Source of the DNA: Pegea sp. RAD2-039
Lineage: Eukaryota; Chordata; Thaliacea; Salpida; Salpidae
DNA length: 64,000 nt
NCBI GenBank assembly: GCA_034620365.1
Contig: JAQGEQ010000045.1
Location: 186,001 to 250,000, forward strand
Reading direction: 5' to 3'
The notes below the pieces were generated by a model, which saw only the letters and a list, made by a program, of their open reading frames with translations, did not search any database and was not told where the DNA came from. Of the stretch, positions 24,861 to 41,171 are shown one piece after another; positions within the stretch are counted from its first letter, which is position 1; each line of letters opens with the position of its first letter. A program made the translations under genes and the position numbers.

Positions 24861-27451
24861 TTACTCTGCAGTTGAATCATCATCATCTTTCGATTTATCT
24901 TTGTTCATTTCATCAATAGCTTGAAGAAAACCTTCATTACCACCATCTGCTCCAGGCAGATTTTGTAGAACACTCTCTAAGAATTCAGCATCCACAGAAA
25001 ACTCGAGATTAGAGTCTTGATCAATATCCATCTAAAAGAAAAGTTCTTTTAAACAACTGAAAGATTCCTCGTTACAACTTTCTTGTTTAGTTTAGAACAT
25101 TTGATAAAAATTTCACCTTTTCAGCTTCTGCGTCAACTTGCATCGGAGTCACTGGGACACTGGCTGTAATCGAAACCAGTATTTAAACTCTGCTGCCGAC
25201 AGCGGAACCATCAACTCACTTTCAGGGGTTGTTTGCATCGACATTTGAAGCGCATAAGCAATTTGTTCATCTTCTGTCATGTTGCTGATATCAACATCTT
25301 GAGACACAGGAGCAGTTGCTGGAGGAGCACTGTCTGTTTGCTCCATTGATAACTCAAGAGCAGCTCTCAACATAGCATCATCATCAGTCATATCAGCAGC
25401 TGGATATCAATCATGACGAAATGAAGATGAAATAAAGATCAACTTACCTACACCAGCAGCAGTTGCTGGTGCTGATTGAGTCTCTTGAATTGCTGTCTTC
25501 TCTTTTCGTGCCTTTTCTTCTTGACGATGCCGTTGCTCTTCTAATGAAACTCTCAAAGCAAGAGCCAATTCAGGATCAGTATTAGGATCAAATCCCATAT
25601 CAAAGTCTCCACCAGTAGCTGGGATACTCCCACCTTCTTCCACTAAGATGGAAGAGTTGGTGATGGCACCGGACAGCATGGAACCAGGGGGTATTGTAAC
25701 AAGATGTGAGCTGAAATCATCAAATTTACTTCCAGACAAATACTTTTAATCACAATTACCTTCCACCATCTTTACCATTCAAAGTATTGATGAATGAAGT
25801 CAATTTTTCAGTGTTGGAAAGTTGCTCACCGAAGTTGACGATATCTACATTCACTTTTTCCTTTTTCAGTCTTTTTGCTGACTTAGTAAGCTGTAAAAGA
25901 TAAACCTTTACAGACTAACTCTTTATTGAATCGTTTGAATTTCTTAGATGTAGTGATGTTTAAAAGATAACTTAAAAAGATTAATTCTCAAAAAAATGTT
26001 GGAAACACTAAAATGATAAGATTATTATGAATAAAAAACATTTAAAAGGTATAATTTAAAAACTTGTGCTGCTGGTAGCAATTGTATAAAAGTTTTATGA
26101 CAAATTAAATAATCAAACTGCTAAAATATATCATTTTTGATCTAACAATTTATTTTAACATAAAAACTTATAGATAAAAATAAAACTTAGTCAAAAATGA
26201 TTTTTTTTAAATCCTATAAAAGCTATTTTTTTCTAACAAAAGATAATTGCAAATAGAAAAGCAACAAACTTCTTTATCGTCTTCAATAACTGGACTACCA
26301 ACAAAAATAATAATTCTTGTTTTATGATTCTTGCTTTGTCTATGCTTCAAAGCCAATGTAGCTACGCGTATGGCATTCACAAATCTCATATCACCTTTTG
26401 GTTGGATAAGGTTCAGCTTTGAAAGTAGCTTTCCAGAATCAGTTGTTAGCGTCACGTGAACTTGCATGCTATAAAATTGTCTTTTACAATCAAGATATCT
26501 TTACTGACAAGCGTTTCTTACTCCGACATACTAAGCAGAGCCATGTTGTTCTCAGGATTTGATCTCAATTTAGTCCTACAAATCAAGTTAGCAGCATCTT
26601 GTTGTGCTTGTAAACGTGTTGGAAGATAGTCTCCGTTCCTCATATATTCACTGTTATCCACACTATAGTTTCAAATAAAATTATTAATCTATTTGTAAAC
26701 AAACTAAATTTGATTTATATTTTATTTATTCAATGCATGGCTGCAAGTGACAAATGATGCAGCTCTTACAGCATAAAATAATAATACTGTAGAGAAATTA
26801 TAAAAGGTCTTAAGCATCATAGTTTAACAAAACTCATGTAGAAAAATATAAATCCAGAAGAAGCATAATTACAAGTTTTAAATACAAAATAAGTGGAGAA
26901 AATGAAGAAACTGGCATCATATATCACTTGTTAACAGAATTACCTAAATCATAATATTTAAATTTAAAAGTGATAGATTTTGATGTAGTGATGGAGTCAG
27001 AAAAATGATTCTAAACCTTGGTTACCTTAATGAAGAAAATATTAATTCATTGGGTGTACTAAAGTTGTTGAATTACATTGGGTTAAATTTTATGAGATGG
27101 TTTTTGTATGAAAAAAAAGATATGCTACATTTAAAGAAAGCTTTTTTAGTAAACAATCTTTGAACAGAATCATTTTTCAAGAAGAAAAATTTATAAAAAA
27201 ATTGAACTTCAATTTGAGGCTACTTGAAGTAACTAGCAAGTATTATAATTTTAAATAAGATATAGTTTTAAGCTTTAAATTTTTAGATTATAATAAAAAA
27301 TTTTTATCAAAAGCTTTCAATTTCAAGTTTCATTTGATTTATTACTCAATAGAATAAAAAAATCAATTTAAGAGTTAAACAATTATCAAGGTCAAAATTA
27401 GAAATATTTAAAACAAAAAACTCACCACATAACTGTACTTTCCAAAACCAT
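24861..27451 (-). CDS. PSMD4: 26S proteasome ubiquitin receptor Rpn10
   Basis: Rpn10 sits at the lid/base interface of the 19S particle and binds polyubiquitin. Eight exons in phase (27451-27426, 26662-26522, 26468-26270, 25890-25760, 25710-25448, 25399-25220, 25163-25117, 25031-24861) give 385 aa (human 377). The N-terminal vWA domain is nearly collinear with human: [61 protein letters not shown] and [12 protein letters not shown]1 ([15 protein letters not shown]) is at ~211-225 and the standard last UIM ([14 protein letters not shown]) at ~296-309. Between them [16 protein letters not shown] (~259-274) also fits the UIM consensus. The C-terminus [15 protein letters not shown] matches the family. 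Intron 3 uses a GTTTGT donor; intron 1 (763 bp) holds a dispersed repeat. Confidence 0.95.
26880..27070 (+). repeat. Dispersed repeat, copy 1 (PSMD4 intron 1)
   Basis: Shares ordered blocks with 50900-51060: TCACTTGTTAACA(G/A)AATT, (G)GTGATAGAT.T.GATGTAGTGATG and GGTTACC. Translation on the plus strand ([16 protein letters not shown]) faintly resembles the tail of a Tigger/pogo-type transposase, which is speculative. Confidence 0.6.
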
Positions 27452-29003
27452 ATTGCCAATTTACTTTTATCTGCTACTTATAAAAATCAAACCTATATTT
27501 ATCCACTATTTAAAAAAATAACACTGTTAACATTTTTACAAAACACAAAGTTTAAGCTTGAAAATATATAAATTAAATATATCTTTTTTCTTTCAATTAT
27601 CTTAACTGAAAGTATTTTTAAATTTATTAACAACAAAAACCAATTAAAAAATATTTTTTATACATTGAGGTTCTATAAATAAACTAAATTCAGAATGTTT
27701 AGATAAATAACATAAAATTAAGTATAATTTATTATAAAAATGAAATATATATTATTATTATCTAACTTACTATTTAAAATAACGGCTTTAATTGATAAAA
27801 TTTAGAAAAAACAAAAATCTAACCACATATCTATTTAATTATCATAAGAAATCATAAAATTGTAAAAAATAATTTTATAATAAACATAGATATGTAAAGA
27901 TAAATTTAAAAGAAAATTATTAATTGCTAAAATATATAATTTCAATTTGAATAAAAATTATACTTCAGAAAAGTTATATTTTTTCATCAGAATAAAAATC
28001 ATTTTATAATTAAAAGGAAAACTAAAAGCCAGCTAAAGTACAACTTTTTTTTAATATAAAATAATTTTAAAGTTTTTTTTCACAACTTATGACCGTCATA
28101 TGATGGCCGACTAATTAATAAGATTATATTTAACTTAATAAACAAAAGCTTGAAAAATACACTGACTAAAATATCGAATATAACCAAGTCATCATTCGCC
28201 CAATATTCAAAGTACAATTACACAACTTTTCAAATAATAACTTTTAAGTTACTAATAAAATCCTTGAAAAATTTATATAAAGTAAAATGAAAATTAAATT
28301 TAGTAATATTATTATAATAAAATAAGCTTATTTTGTATGAAAGTACTTTTCTTAAAAAAGCTTTCAGTTTATTTTCGAACTATTGCAAACTGTTGAAATT
28401 TGTTAAAATATGAACCAATTATGAGGTTGACTAACATCATAATAACAATTAGCTCTTTAGCATAACTAGTAGTACTCTACCGCAAATTAAAAGCCTTAGA
28501 ACATAAATTGAAAATGAGTTGGGTCTATTTAGCATATTGGCATATAAAATTCATTATCTAATAATACCAGACCACATAAACTTAAACTAACATATATTCC
28601 TTTTGGTAGTAGAGAGTGCATCTAAAAAATATACTTAGCAAGCACCTTGATATTGCATGTTTTTTTAGCTCTAGTAAAAGACCAAAGTACTTTAAACCCA
28701 TGCCCAATGTCCTCAAAAATTGCAAAATCAGTTTAGTTGATTACAAAGCTAAAAGCTAAATCTTAAAGTTGTTTCTAGTTTGGTTTTCCACATATATCTA
28801 TATTTAATATATGAACTGTGTTTTGATATATATTTTTTTCTTTAATTGTTCAGATTTTCAAACTTTCAAAAAAAATTGTTTCATTTTCAATTTGTATGTA
28901 ATTTTACTATTAGTGTTCAACTCCTTAAAAACTTTTTTAGATTAGGCCACAACGAAGGTCTCTAAATAAAATTGTTGTCCTAATTTTTTTTTTAATATTG
29001 TTA
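27452..29003. other. Intergenic A/T-rich region upstream of PSMD4
   Basis: No conserved exon; presumably includes the PSMD4 promoter. Nothing else recognised. Confidence 0.4.
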
Positions 29004-29200
29004 TAATTCTATGTAATTGTTCACTGTTATATGCTTTGAGGACTACTGAAATACCACGTGTTACATTTTTTTCTTTCTGTATTTCTGACTTAATTTATAT
29101 ATTTAATTTAATAGATGTTATTTGTGAGAATGTGTGTTAGCGAGAGGTGCTCTCTTCACGCACCTCCTTCGCGTTTATTACATTAAATAAATTATTTTAT
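29004..29200 (+). mobile_element. LINE 3'-end fragment
   Basis: Matches the 3' UTR of the 22.2-23.8 kb LINE: TTGTTCACTGTTATATG, CCACGTGTTACAT, TGTGAGAATGTGTGTTAG, then the hairpin GAGGTGCTCTCTTCACGCACC and an ATTAAATAAATT tail. 5'-truncated; no coding part remains. Confidence 0.85.
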
Positions 29201-30891
29201 CTCAAAAACTTTGTAATTATCTACAAGGACTACAAGAACCTTTAAAAGTAAATAATTATCCAAAATATCAGAAATTCTAAATTTTAATAATTTAGCCTAG
29301 ACAAATGATTGGAAAACATTTTTTGTGATGGTAAGCAATAAATAAGAAAGTAGGCTCATTTTTTTGTTGGTATTAAAGTGCTAAAATCAACTTAAGCAAT
29401 ACACAACAAGTTTTCCCAAGAATTTGGAGATTTAAAAATATTTAGTGCAAGAATTGAGAGTTTAACTTGAGTTTTGAATAATGTAGCTAAATTCAATCAA
29501 TTAATTTTAAATTTTGTCAAATCGTGTATATTAATACTTTACATGTTTAGCACCTAACATTGATATCACAACTGAAAACCTATTTAGAATAAAATGTTTG
29601 TAGGAAATCTTCTAATTTAATAGTTTTCAGCAACAAACTGAAAAAAATCTTTATCATCAGGTTTTGTTAAATTCAATTTAAGTCATTATCATCTGCATCT
29701 TACGCCAGATCTGCTGTATATAGAATTGTATCACCGAAAAGTCGAAACACGCAGATATTAAAGTCTGATGTAGACTACAAAAGAATAAATGCTCCAATGA
29801 AAAAAGAAACCACTTTTTCTAAAGAATGAAAAGCATTAGATAATTGACCGTAAAGTTGTAAATGTTACAAGATATTTTTACGGCCTATTCAAATAATCAA
29901 CTAAGAAATGTTAGCAACAAAGTCTGCAGATTATATTATAATACATTAGACTTGGTAACCTCAAATAACATAAGTTCAATTTTACAGCTATACGCTTTGT
30001 TAAGTATCTTTAGATGTATTTCTCAACAACAAATCATTGTATCAACTGATGATTTTGTTCAAATGTTCTTAAAACCGATTTGTTTGCTCACAACCTCAAG
30101 AAAAGTTGCTTTTAGTGGTTTTAACAACAGGATATTTTCTATAAAAATACTTGAAAATAACTTTGAAATATTTTGTTTAACCTTTTAAAGTTCTTTTAAG
30201 AATATTAAGTGAAAATATCAGAATATTTTTGAAGGAGTTTTTTTATCTCAATTTTTTTGATACTTTCAATTTCTAAAATCTATTTTTTCATAATCTTTAG
30301 TTTCAATTTCTAAAACAATTTCGGTAAAGACAAAAAATTCAACACTCTAGGATTTCTGTAAAACAAAATACTGAATAAGAAACAAAAGTTTACTGAAAGA
30401 TCTTTATGTGAGTGATGCATAAGCTCTTAAAGACTTGACTTTCAAGGATTATTTTTTGAGTAACAAAAGAAGAAAAGCAGAAACATATTTTATTTGTCAA
30501 TCAACAATAAAAATAAATGATTGAAATAAAACAGATCTGCTTTTTTGCTGTTCATCTAAATAGCTAAAAATTGAATAATTTAAGACAAAATAAAGTTGGT
30601 TATTAATATACAATGAATCAAAAAAAAAAGAAATACAATTTGGTGATGGGCTACTATTTAGTACTTACGAGGTGTAATACAATTGCACATACTGCTTTCA
30701 AAGAATTTCAAAAGTATTTAAGATAATTAGAAATAGAATCAATGTCATGGAAGTTAATCAAAACTACTAAAAATTTTAAATGAAAATATAGATTTCAAAC
30801 TGAACAATTTCATAGAGGTTATCACTTCAATAAAATTTGTTAATATTTCAGAGGATTAGAAATGTTCACTGCTACTAGTCATAAATATGAG
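29201..30891. other. Intergenic region 3' of GALE
   Basis: A 108-codon plus-strand frame at 29862-30188 has no recognisable domain, composition like surrounding DNA, and no supporting splice or neighbour evidence. I treat it as chance. Confidence 0.4.
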
Positions 30892-33800
<2,909 letters not shown>

Positions 33801-33946
33801 AAGATTTTTATTTATTCATACAATAAATGCGAAGGAGGGTGCCTGAAGAGAGTACCTCTCGCTAACACACATTCTCACAAATAACACCTATTTAGTCAAA
33901 AATATCGAAAGAAAAAGATGTAACGCATGACACTAAAGCACTCGCC
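33801..33946 (-). mobile_element. LINE 3'-end fragment
   Basis: Minus-oriented copy of the LINE tail: TTTATTTATTCATACAATAA, then AATGCGAAGGAGGGTGCC, GAGAGTACCTCTCGCTAAC and TTCTCACAAATAACACC. Match to the 3' UTR fades by about 33946. A telomere-like tract follows 10 bp later. Confidence 0.85.
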
Positions 33947-33956
33947 TAAGAAAGTG

Positions 33957-33975
33957 GTTAGGGTTAGGGTCAGGG
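33957..33975 (+). repeat. Short telomere-like tract (TTAGGG-type)
   Basis: GGTTAGGGTTAGGGTCAGGG-like run: two exact TTAGGG units and one TCAGGG. Very short, but conspicuous in A/T-rich DNA and placed at the 5' edge of a truncated LINE copy. Confidence 0.7.
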
Positions 33976-36900
33976 TATATAAATGTAAATGCATAAATGA
34001 AGATAAATTTAAAAACCAGTTTTTAATTTATATATATTATTATTATTTTCTAGCTGCTTATAACATTTGTGTAATACTTTTCTAAAGGTTTATATTTTGC
34101 ATTTTATATATTATGAAATAAGAAAAACTTCAACTAACCAACTTGCCAACAACTCTACAACTAACAGCAACTAAGCTAATAACAGTAAATTTAAAAAAAA
34201 TCATGAATATTCCTTTATTGGTCTAAGCTACTAAACCAAATGATTTTAAGTGATAGCCAAATGAAGGGTCAAGATCTTTTTTAAAATTAGGTCACAAAGT
34301 AGCTAAATGGCATAAGATCAAACATCTACTGTTCAATCAAATCTAATGCCAAGTTAATCTTAAAGCGGAGTTTAAGGTCTTATTTAAGTTTTTTTATTCT
34401 TAATTAACTCGACTTGATTCAATAATGTCTATTGTGCAAGCTCAAGTTTTACTTCTAAACTAAATTGCATTTTGATATATTGCTCGTTTAAGAAGTAGTG
34501 AAAGATTCCATTAAAGGAAAATAAAAATGGCTTGCAAAAAAGCTTTTATTTTAAGGTATTAGGTAAGGTATTAGGTATTATTAAGTATTACGTACAACGA
34601 CGCAGCAAAGTATCTTCTTGATGATAACTTAGCTCACTAAAGACTCGATTAAAATCAACTTATACTTATAACTTATACTTAATCGAGAAGAAAGATTTTC
34701 AATACTTTTTGATAATTTTGAGAGAATATTGAGAGAAACAGATTAATAAAAACAAAAAGCTTTTATTGAAGCTGCAGCTTTACTACGGTCTAAGCATTGA
34801 AGCAAGGTTAGAAATGATTCATAATGTAAAGATGAAAATTTACCCAACCTAATTTCTCTCATTTAATTGATTATTGAGTTCTAAAATTAATAAGGGTTTA
34901 GTATAATTCTGAATTAATGGAAAATTACTGCAGGACTTAGAAAATATATTTCTTTTTAATCTTTTGTACATTTTGTTGCATACTTTTTTTGTTTAAATTT
35001 TTTAGCTAAGGATGCTTTAATGGTGAACAAATTTCTTTATTTTAAAAATATCTTAATCAAATTGTAAGTCTCAATATTACTATAGCATATGGTGTAAACA
35101 CTAAAAAGGCTGTTTTCAATATAAAAGAGAACTCAACTTGGTATTAATTATGATAATAGCTGCTAAACAAAAAATGAAAAAAAAAAACTCTCTTTAAGAG
35201 CTTATCTCATGATAAACTGCGCACCACGTGAATTAAAGTAACAGTAACAACTCAACTGTATATCAGAAAACTAATAAAAAGGCCTAATCCTATCTTGAAA
35301 CGAAATTTACATGTGCGGTAGAATAATCCTTTGTTAAAGTACTTAAATCTATTACAATTGTAATTTACAATATTATTGAGAAATAAACTATATAAATAAA
35401 TTATATAAAATATATACCACAGCATAAATCATAATCGTTTCGTCATTTAAAAAAATATTCGAACAAATATTAAATATTAAACAAATAACAAATAATAGTT
35501 GATAATCATTTAGTTCTCAATTTTTAAGATAATTATCACATTTTTATCAACGTATTTATCATATTTCTGAGCAAATCTATTTATATTCTAAAATGTTAAA
35601 ACTAGTTTCGAGAATATCTGAAAAGATAAAATGTTTAAGTTTTATATTCACAATTACTTCAATTTATATATGATACAATTTTCAAATTTTGCTAATTTTA
35701 CTTATTGATAAGGATGTATTTTATTTTTCTAAATTAAAAAAATCCATTACGAGATTTAGTGCTTAATCTGAACATTTAACTTTTAAAAAGATAAACAAAA
35801 ATTGTTTTATAATATTCTAATATCTTGATTATATCTTTACATATATTATTGAATATTAAAACGAATCTATTTATAAGCTAAGAATACGAGATAAATTTAA
35901 TATGTTCGCTTAAGTTTAAAACTACCATAAAACAACCATTTTTCTTGATGATTCAGAAAGTATATCTTGATGTATAATTAGTTATAGAAATTATTTTATC
36001 ATTTATATTTTTAAATCGTGTTTTTTACTAACCTTTTTTATCAAATATCCTAGAAATAAAAATATTTAATAAAAATGCTATTCAAAAAAGACATTGGTAT
36101 TGTAATTTTTCTTGTTATAAGTTGCTCAAAGTATAGATACTTTATATAAATATTTCAAGATTTTTTATTGTGATATTTTTGAATAATTCCGATTTTTAAT
36201 ATTAAAATTTACCACTTTAGCCCGACTTTAGAATGTTATATAAAATGTCATAGGCATGAGTTTAAATTTGATTTTTAGCCATTTTGCTCAAGGCTCAAGT
36301 AGAAGCTTCACTATCTGATATCAAATATATAAAGCTCGTGAAATACACATGCAATTTCTTTAATTATTTTCTCTATTGTCCTATTCCTACTTCAGGCACA
36401 CATTTTTTAAAGATTTTGTTTTGACATACTTTTTATTAATATGAATATGTAGTGTAGCACTTTTTTAATCATTTTCTTTATTGAAATTGAACTATTGTAA
36501 TTATTTCATGTGTTGTTGCTTTGTTCTATAATTATTATATACAATTTATTGAAATTGAACTATTGTTACTTAGGGCAGGAAAATTATTGATTTAGTTTGA
36601 TAAATATGAAATTAAAATTATATTTCTTTTTATAAAATTTATGATTATTTTCTAATAAATCTGCTCACTGCCTTCAATTTAGATAATTTCTGAGAAAGCA
36701 TAAATCAATTTTTATTTTTAACAGAGAATTGATTAGTTTTTACCAAGCAGAGATTTGAATTAAAAGTAAGTCTGGTTGATAAGAAATCTCATCTTTGCTA
36801 CAAATAATAAAAAGGTTTATAAAGTTCTCTATTCTGGTAAAATATGAATTTTTTTATCAATGAATTGTTGTAATACAATAATTATTAAACTTTTGAATTA

Positions 36901-37084
36901 TTTGTTGAAAATATAAATTTGAAAAATGTGGACTTTTGTATTTATTTTATAGTAGACTTTATAATTTGATATTATAGTTTTCAAACAACTTATTTAATCA
37001 TATTTTTTATTTAAGAAATTATTTTGACCATTTGTTCTTAAATTAGATTTTACTTATTGATAGTAAATTCCTCATAGAAATAAA
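33976..37084. other. Large intergenic A/T-rich region
   Basis: No conserved exon. Short slippage-type repeats of GTATTAGGTA and ACTTATACTTATA occur around 34555-34685. Presumably includes the PSME3 promoter. Confidence 0.4.
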
Positions 37085-38365
37085 ATGCCTTTAAAAATGG
37101 ATAAAGAACTAAAAATACAAGTTAGTTTTTTTATTTTAATATATCAACCTTTTTTTAGTATATACATAGCTTCAGTTGAGTTTTTATTAAATAATTTTTA
37201 CAGCAAAATATGTTTTGTAGATATTAATGTTTAATTACTGTTTAAGTTTGCTGTCAGTTTTATATAACTTTGTTTTAATATCTAATTTTAATTTTTCATT
37301 TAATTGTGAAATTACAGAATATATAAATCAAAAACTTTCCATAAGTGGTTCTAAATACTTTTTTATATATAAATCAGTGATTTTCTGTGTATTTTAGGTA
37401 GAAAATTTCAAGGAAAGTATCTCCAAAGAAGCAGAAGAGCTTGTGACCATTTTTTTCCCTAAAAAGTGTATGGAACTTGACCAATTCCTTCAAGGTGATG
37501 TTTTACAACTGAAAGATATTGAAAGTATTCATAAACCACTCAACATCGCCACTCCTGAAATTAATAGCAATAATAATACTGGGAATGGCTCTGACGCAAA
37601 AAAACGTAAACTAAATGAAAGTGGAGATGAGTGCCCAGGTCTTGGTAAGTCTTCACAACATACTCCAATTGAAGCTAACTGTTTATCTTTTCAAAGTCAC
37701 GGGGGATGCAAAGTCGAAGATATTTGTTTTCCCAAATGGACCTGTTCCTTCGAATGAAAAGCTTCTGAAGGTTATTGAGTTCTTGAAGCCAGAGGTTCGG
37801 ACTCTTGTAGAAAAATGTAATACTGTTCGTATGTGGGTGACTTTGTTGATACCCAAGATTGAAGATGGAAATAATTTCGGAGTTCAAATTCAGGCAAGTA
37901 ATTTTCCAGTTGAATCTTCTTAGAGATTACTCTTTGATTTGCAGGAAGAGACACTAGGTGAGTTGAGATCAGTAGAAAGTGAAAGCGCGAGCTTCCTTGA
38001 TCAAATATCAAAATATTTCCTCAATCGGTAAGTTACTCTTCAGGACTTTTTAAGCTCCTAAGTTGCTAAGTGATTTTGGGGTCTTCTTAAACATCTTTTT
38101 ACTTTTAAAGGGGTCAAATAATTGCCAAGGCTGCCAAGTATCCCCACGTCACCGACTATCGTCAGTTTATCATTGAGTTGGATGAGAAGCAATACTTGTC
38201 ACTGCGCTTAATCGCTGCAGAACTTCGTAACCACTACGTAAGTCACGTGTTTGCTCTTCACTTCTAATCTTTCTCGCTTTTTAGTCTGTTCTTCATGATA
38301 TGATATTGAAGAATATAGAAAAGATAAAGAAGCCTCGAAACTCCAATCTTGATGGGATGTATTAG
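37085..38365 (+). CDS. PSME3: Proteasome activator REG-gamma (PA28-gamma)
   Basis: Forms the heptameric nuclear 11S cap that activates ubiquitin-independent 20S proteolysis. Six exons in phase (37085-37120, 37398-37644, 37697-37893, 37945-38027, 38111-38237, 38285-38365) give 256 aa (human 254). Landmarks: [20 protein letters not shown]; an N/G-rich homolog-specific loop with the nuclear signal [36 protein letters not shown] (activation-loop region); [34 protein letters not shown]; and [17 protein letters not shown] at the C-terminus. Intron 3 (37894-37944) needs a GC donor (CAG|GCAAGT) to keep the conserved QIQ-EET join. AATAAA lies at 38607-38612. Confidence 0.96.
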
Positions 38366-41171
38366 AGGGATCAGAGCTTCTGTGTATCTCCCAGATTATC
38401 TATTCAATTTTTGGGATAATCTTTCTTTTTGTAAGAGTTAGATGTTTAATTAGTAGTTTCTTTAGTGATCTTAGCAGAAAATATTCACTTTTTGACAGTT
38501 AAAATTTAACAACATGAAGATAAATTTTATTTCAATTTCAAATCATGAGTTCATCAACAGTTTCATATCTTCTGTTTTTTTTGTAACTTAAACTTGGAGT
38601 ATTTGCAATAAAACCTTCTGATACAATAACAATCAATTGTTCGATTTCTATTTATAGTTTCTTCGATTTGTTTGTTAAAAATCGTTTAGATAAAGCAATT
38701 TTGAAGCTGGTATTCTAAAATTTTTCAATATTAGTTGAAATTACTTAAAACTTGTCTAAAATCCTCGAAAATAACTTCAAGATCAGAAAATTAAAAAAGA
38801 AAACTTAGGACACAGTTTCATGGCCTTAAAAGATGATCAAATTGTATTTTCAGAAAAATTTAGTAATTTCAAACTGTTTTCAGCAAATTTCTTTTAATTT
38901 CTGCAAAAATAAAAGTTTCAGTTTTTTGGTAATTCTGCAAATACTAAAAATATTCCATAAAATCAGAATTTGAAATTTTTTAAAACTATAAATATCTAGT
39001 CAACGACTACCTTCGAAATTTCAGGAAATATGTTGATGTTTAGAATGTTAACTTCTCCTATTGTGAATAACAGTTAAAATTGTTCTAATTTTGAGCCGCA
39101 ATAAACCTCAGAAAATATGAGGTTTTTTGGTGAATATTGATGATAAAACAAATGATTAAAGCGGTAAAAATTAAAACCTTAAAAACGCGAAGTTGTTCTT
39201 TTAAAGAAGATTTAAATGTCTTAAAGTTATTTTAAAACTTATTATAGACTTACATCAAAACTATGACTTCGTGTTCTTTAACATCAAAAAAGTTGTTTAG
39301 CGAAAAAGATGGTTAAAAAAACAAATCAAACAAAAAGTTAAATAAAAAACTAAAATAAACATAAAAAAAAATCAACAAGATATATAAATATTTTTTGGGA
39401 ATGCAAGATAAATATTTAGTCCATAAAGCTTTTCAAAGCGAAAAGGAAGTAATATTGAAGCAGTTTCAAAATATAGAGTTGTAATTTGTAGTGTGTGCTT
39501 TCTGTGTCATTCTCTACCAAAGATACGATTTTCGATGTATTCTTATAAGAAATGAAATCTTGAGAACAATCTAGAAGCTGTAGAAGCAAGGTCATGCTGG
39601 AAATTAAAAAAGAATATCTTATATTCAAAAGAGTTAGAGTTTCGACACTTTGTCTTAAGAAGACTCAATATAAATATATAAAGTCTTTTTGGAGATAGCC
39701 GTTAAATAAATCTTACAAAAAGTAATCAATTCGTGCTTTTTTTTTTAATTTTTCTAAAACTATATAAATACTGGCATAAAAAAATGTTAACATAAGACTT
39801 AAACCTTAGAAGTGATCTGTATTTATATAGTTTTATTTAAAAAGTAGTTTATGTAAAGGTCAAACCAATCAATAGAATTTTTCTCTATTTGATATAGATT
39901 AGTTTATCCTTTGTTAACAATATCGTGCTCTTACTATCATTAAGATTTATGAATAATAATAATAAAGTATTTATTTTGAAAGTAAATTTAATTCTATCAT
40001 GAACCACCAGCCTTACTACTAAACTTCTGAAATAACAAAGCATTCTTTAGTTATATTTATAATTTAAATAAAAAATTTAAAAAAAAATTCTTAAATTAGT
40101 TATAGCTATCTTATTTCTAAAACTAAACTACTTTTTTTCAGTTATGTTTTGTTTACAGAACCATTAAATTAAAATTGTGGAGTTGTTTGTGATTTTAGTA
40201 TGTAAATGTTGAATATTGAATAAGCAAATAAACTACTACAAAATAAAAAAGTACCATTTTATCATAGTAAACCAGATGGTGTAAAAAATGTCTTCTTTTC
40301 TTTTAACCAGTCAATTTGATATTTAAAATGAAATATTAAACTAAAAAATGAATTAACCACAAGAAATGTATGGTTGATATTTTTTTAAAAAGATCTTAGT
40401 GTAGATTATACAAACACAATACTAGCCGTAAGCAAATCAGTCAGATAAATAAAAATGGTTTTAGTTTATTAATAAACTTAGTTTCTTCTTATTTACTCCT
40501 TAAAAAAACTTTATATTTTGTTTTTTATGTTCAGATAATATACATGAAGTATTTCTTAAATTTATTATCTTGTAAAATTATGTTACTATTATGATTTATA
40601 GACTATCAAGAATTTGATATAATTGTTTTTATTTAAAACTGTAAAATTTAAATTTATTTTTTTGCATATTATTTTTTAGGTTTCAGATTAATATTCATTT
40701 ATTATGAGCATATCACAAGATGTTTGAACAGTACAAAGGTATATTAATTTAAATATTTTATTTCATGTTTGAATATTGATAAGATCAAAAATATATTTTT
40801 TAACAAAATCAAATTTATTCTTTTTTTTTTTAGACTTTTGATTTTGATTTTTTTCTTTTAAACTACGAAAAACATGTTTTTATTAGTTTATATAAAAACA
40901 ATTATTCTTCACGTTTTTTTAATAGAATAATCGATTAAAACTTATACAATTTTATTTTATGATTGAAACTTATTAAGGTTTTTTATTAATTATTATTTTT
41001 AATAAAACTGATTTTTGAAATAATTAAAATAAACTTTTTTGTTCAAATAGTTAAACTAGCTTAATAATTTTGATGTAAAAGTAACATTAGTTTTAAACCT
41101 TTTTGATTTATTTACAGGATAAGCTTTCAAGGTTTTTAAATTTTTATAACTTTCAATCTTATAACTTTATA
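38366..41171. other. Intergenic/5' region of the Tudor-transposase gene
   Basis: No conserved exon in the first 2 kb. Near the right end, a putative acceptor (TTTACAG, ending ~41118) lies upstream of the chosen start codon, so untranslated first exons of the downstream gene may lie here. Confidence 0.35.

Noticed and set aside
29862..30188. 108-codon frame
   Set aside because: No recognisable motif on either strand, no splice context, and composition like surrounding DNA.
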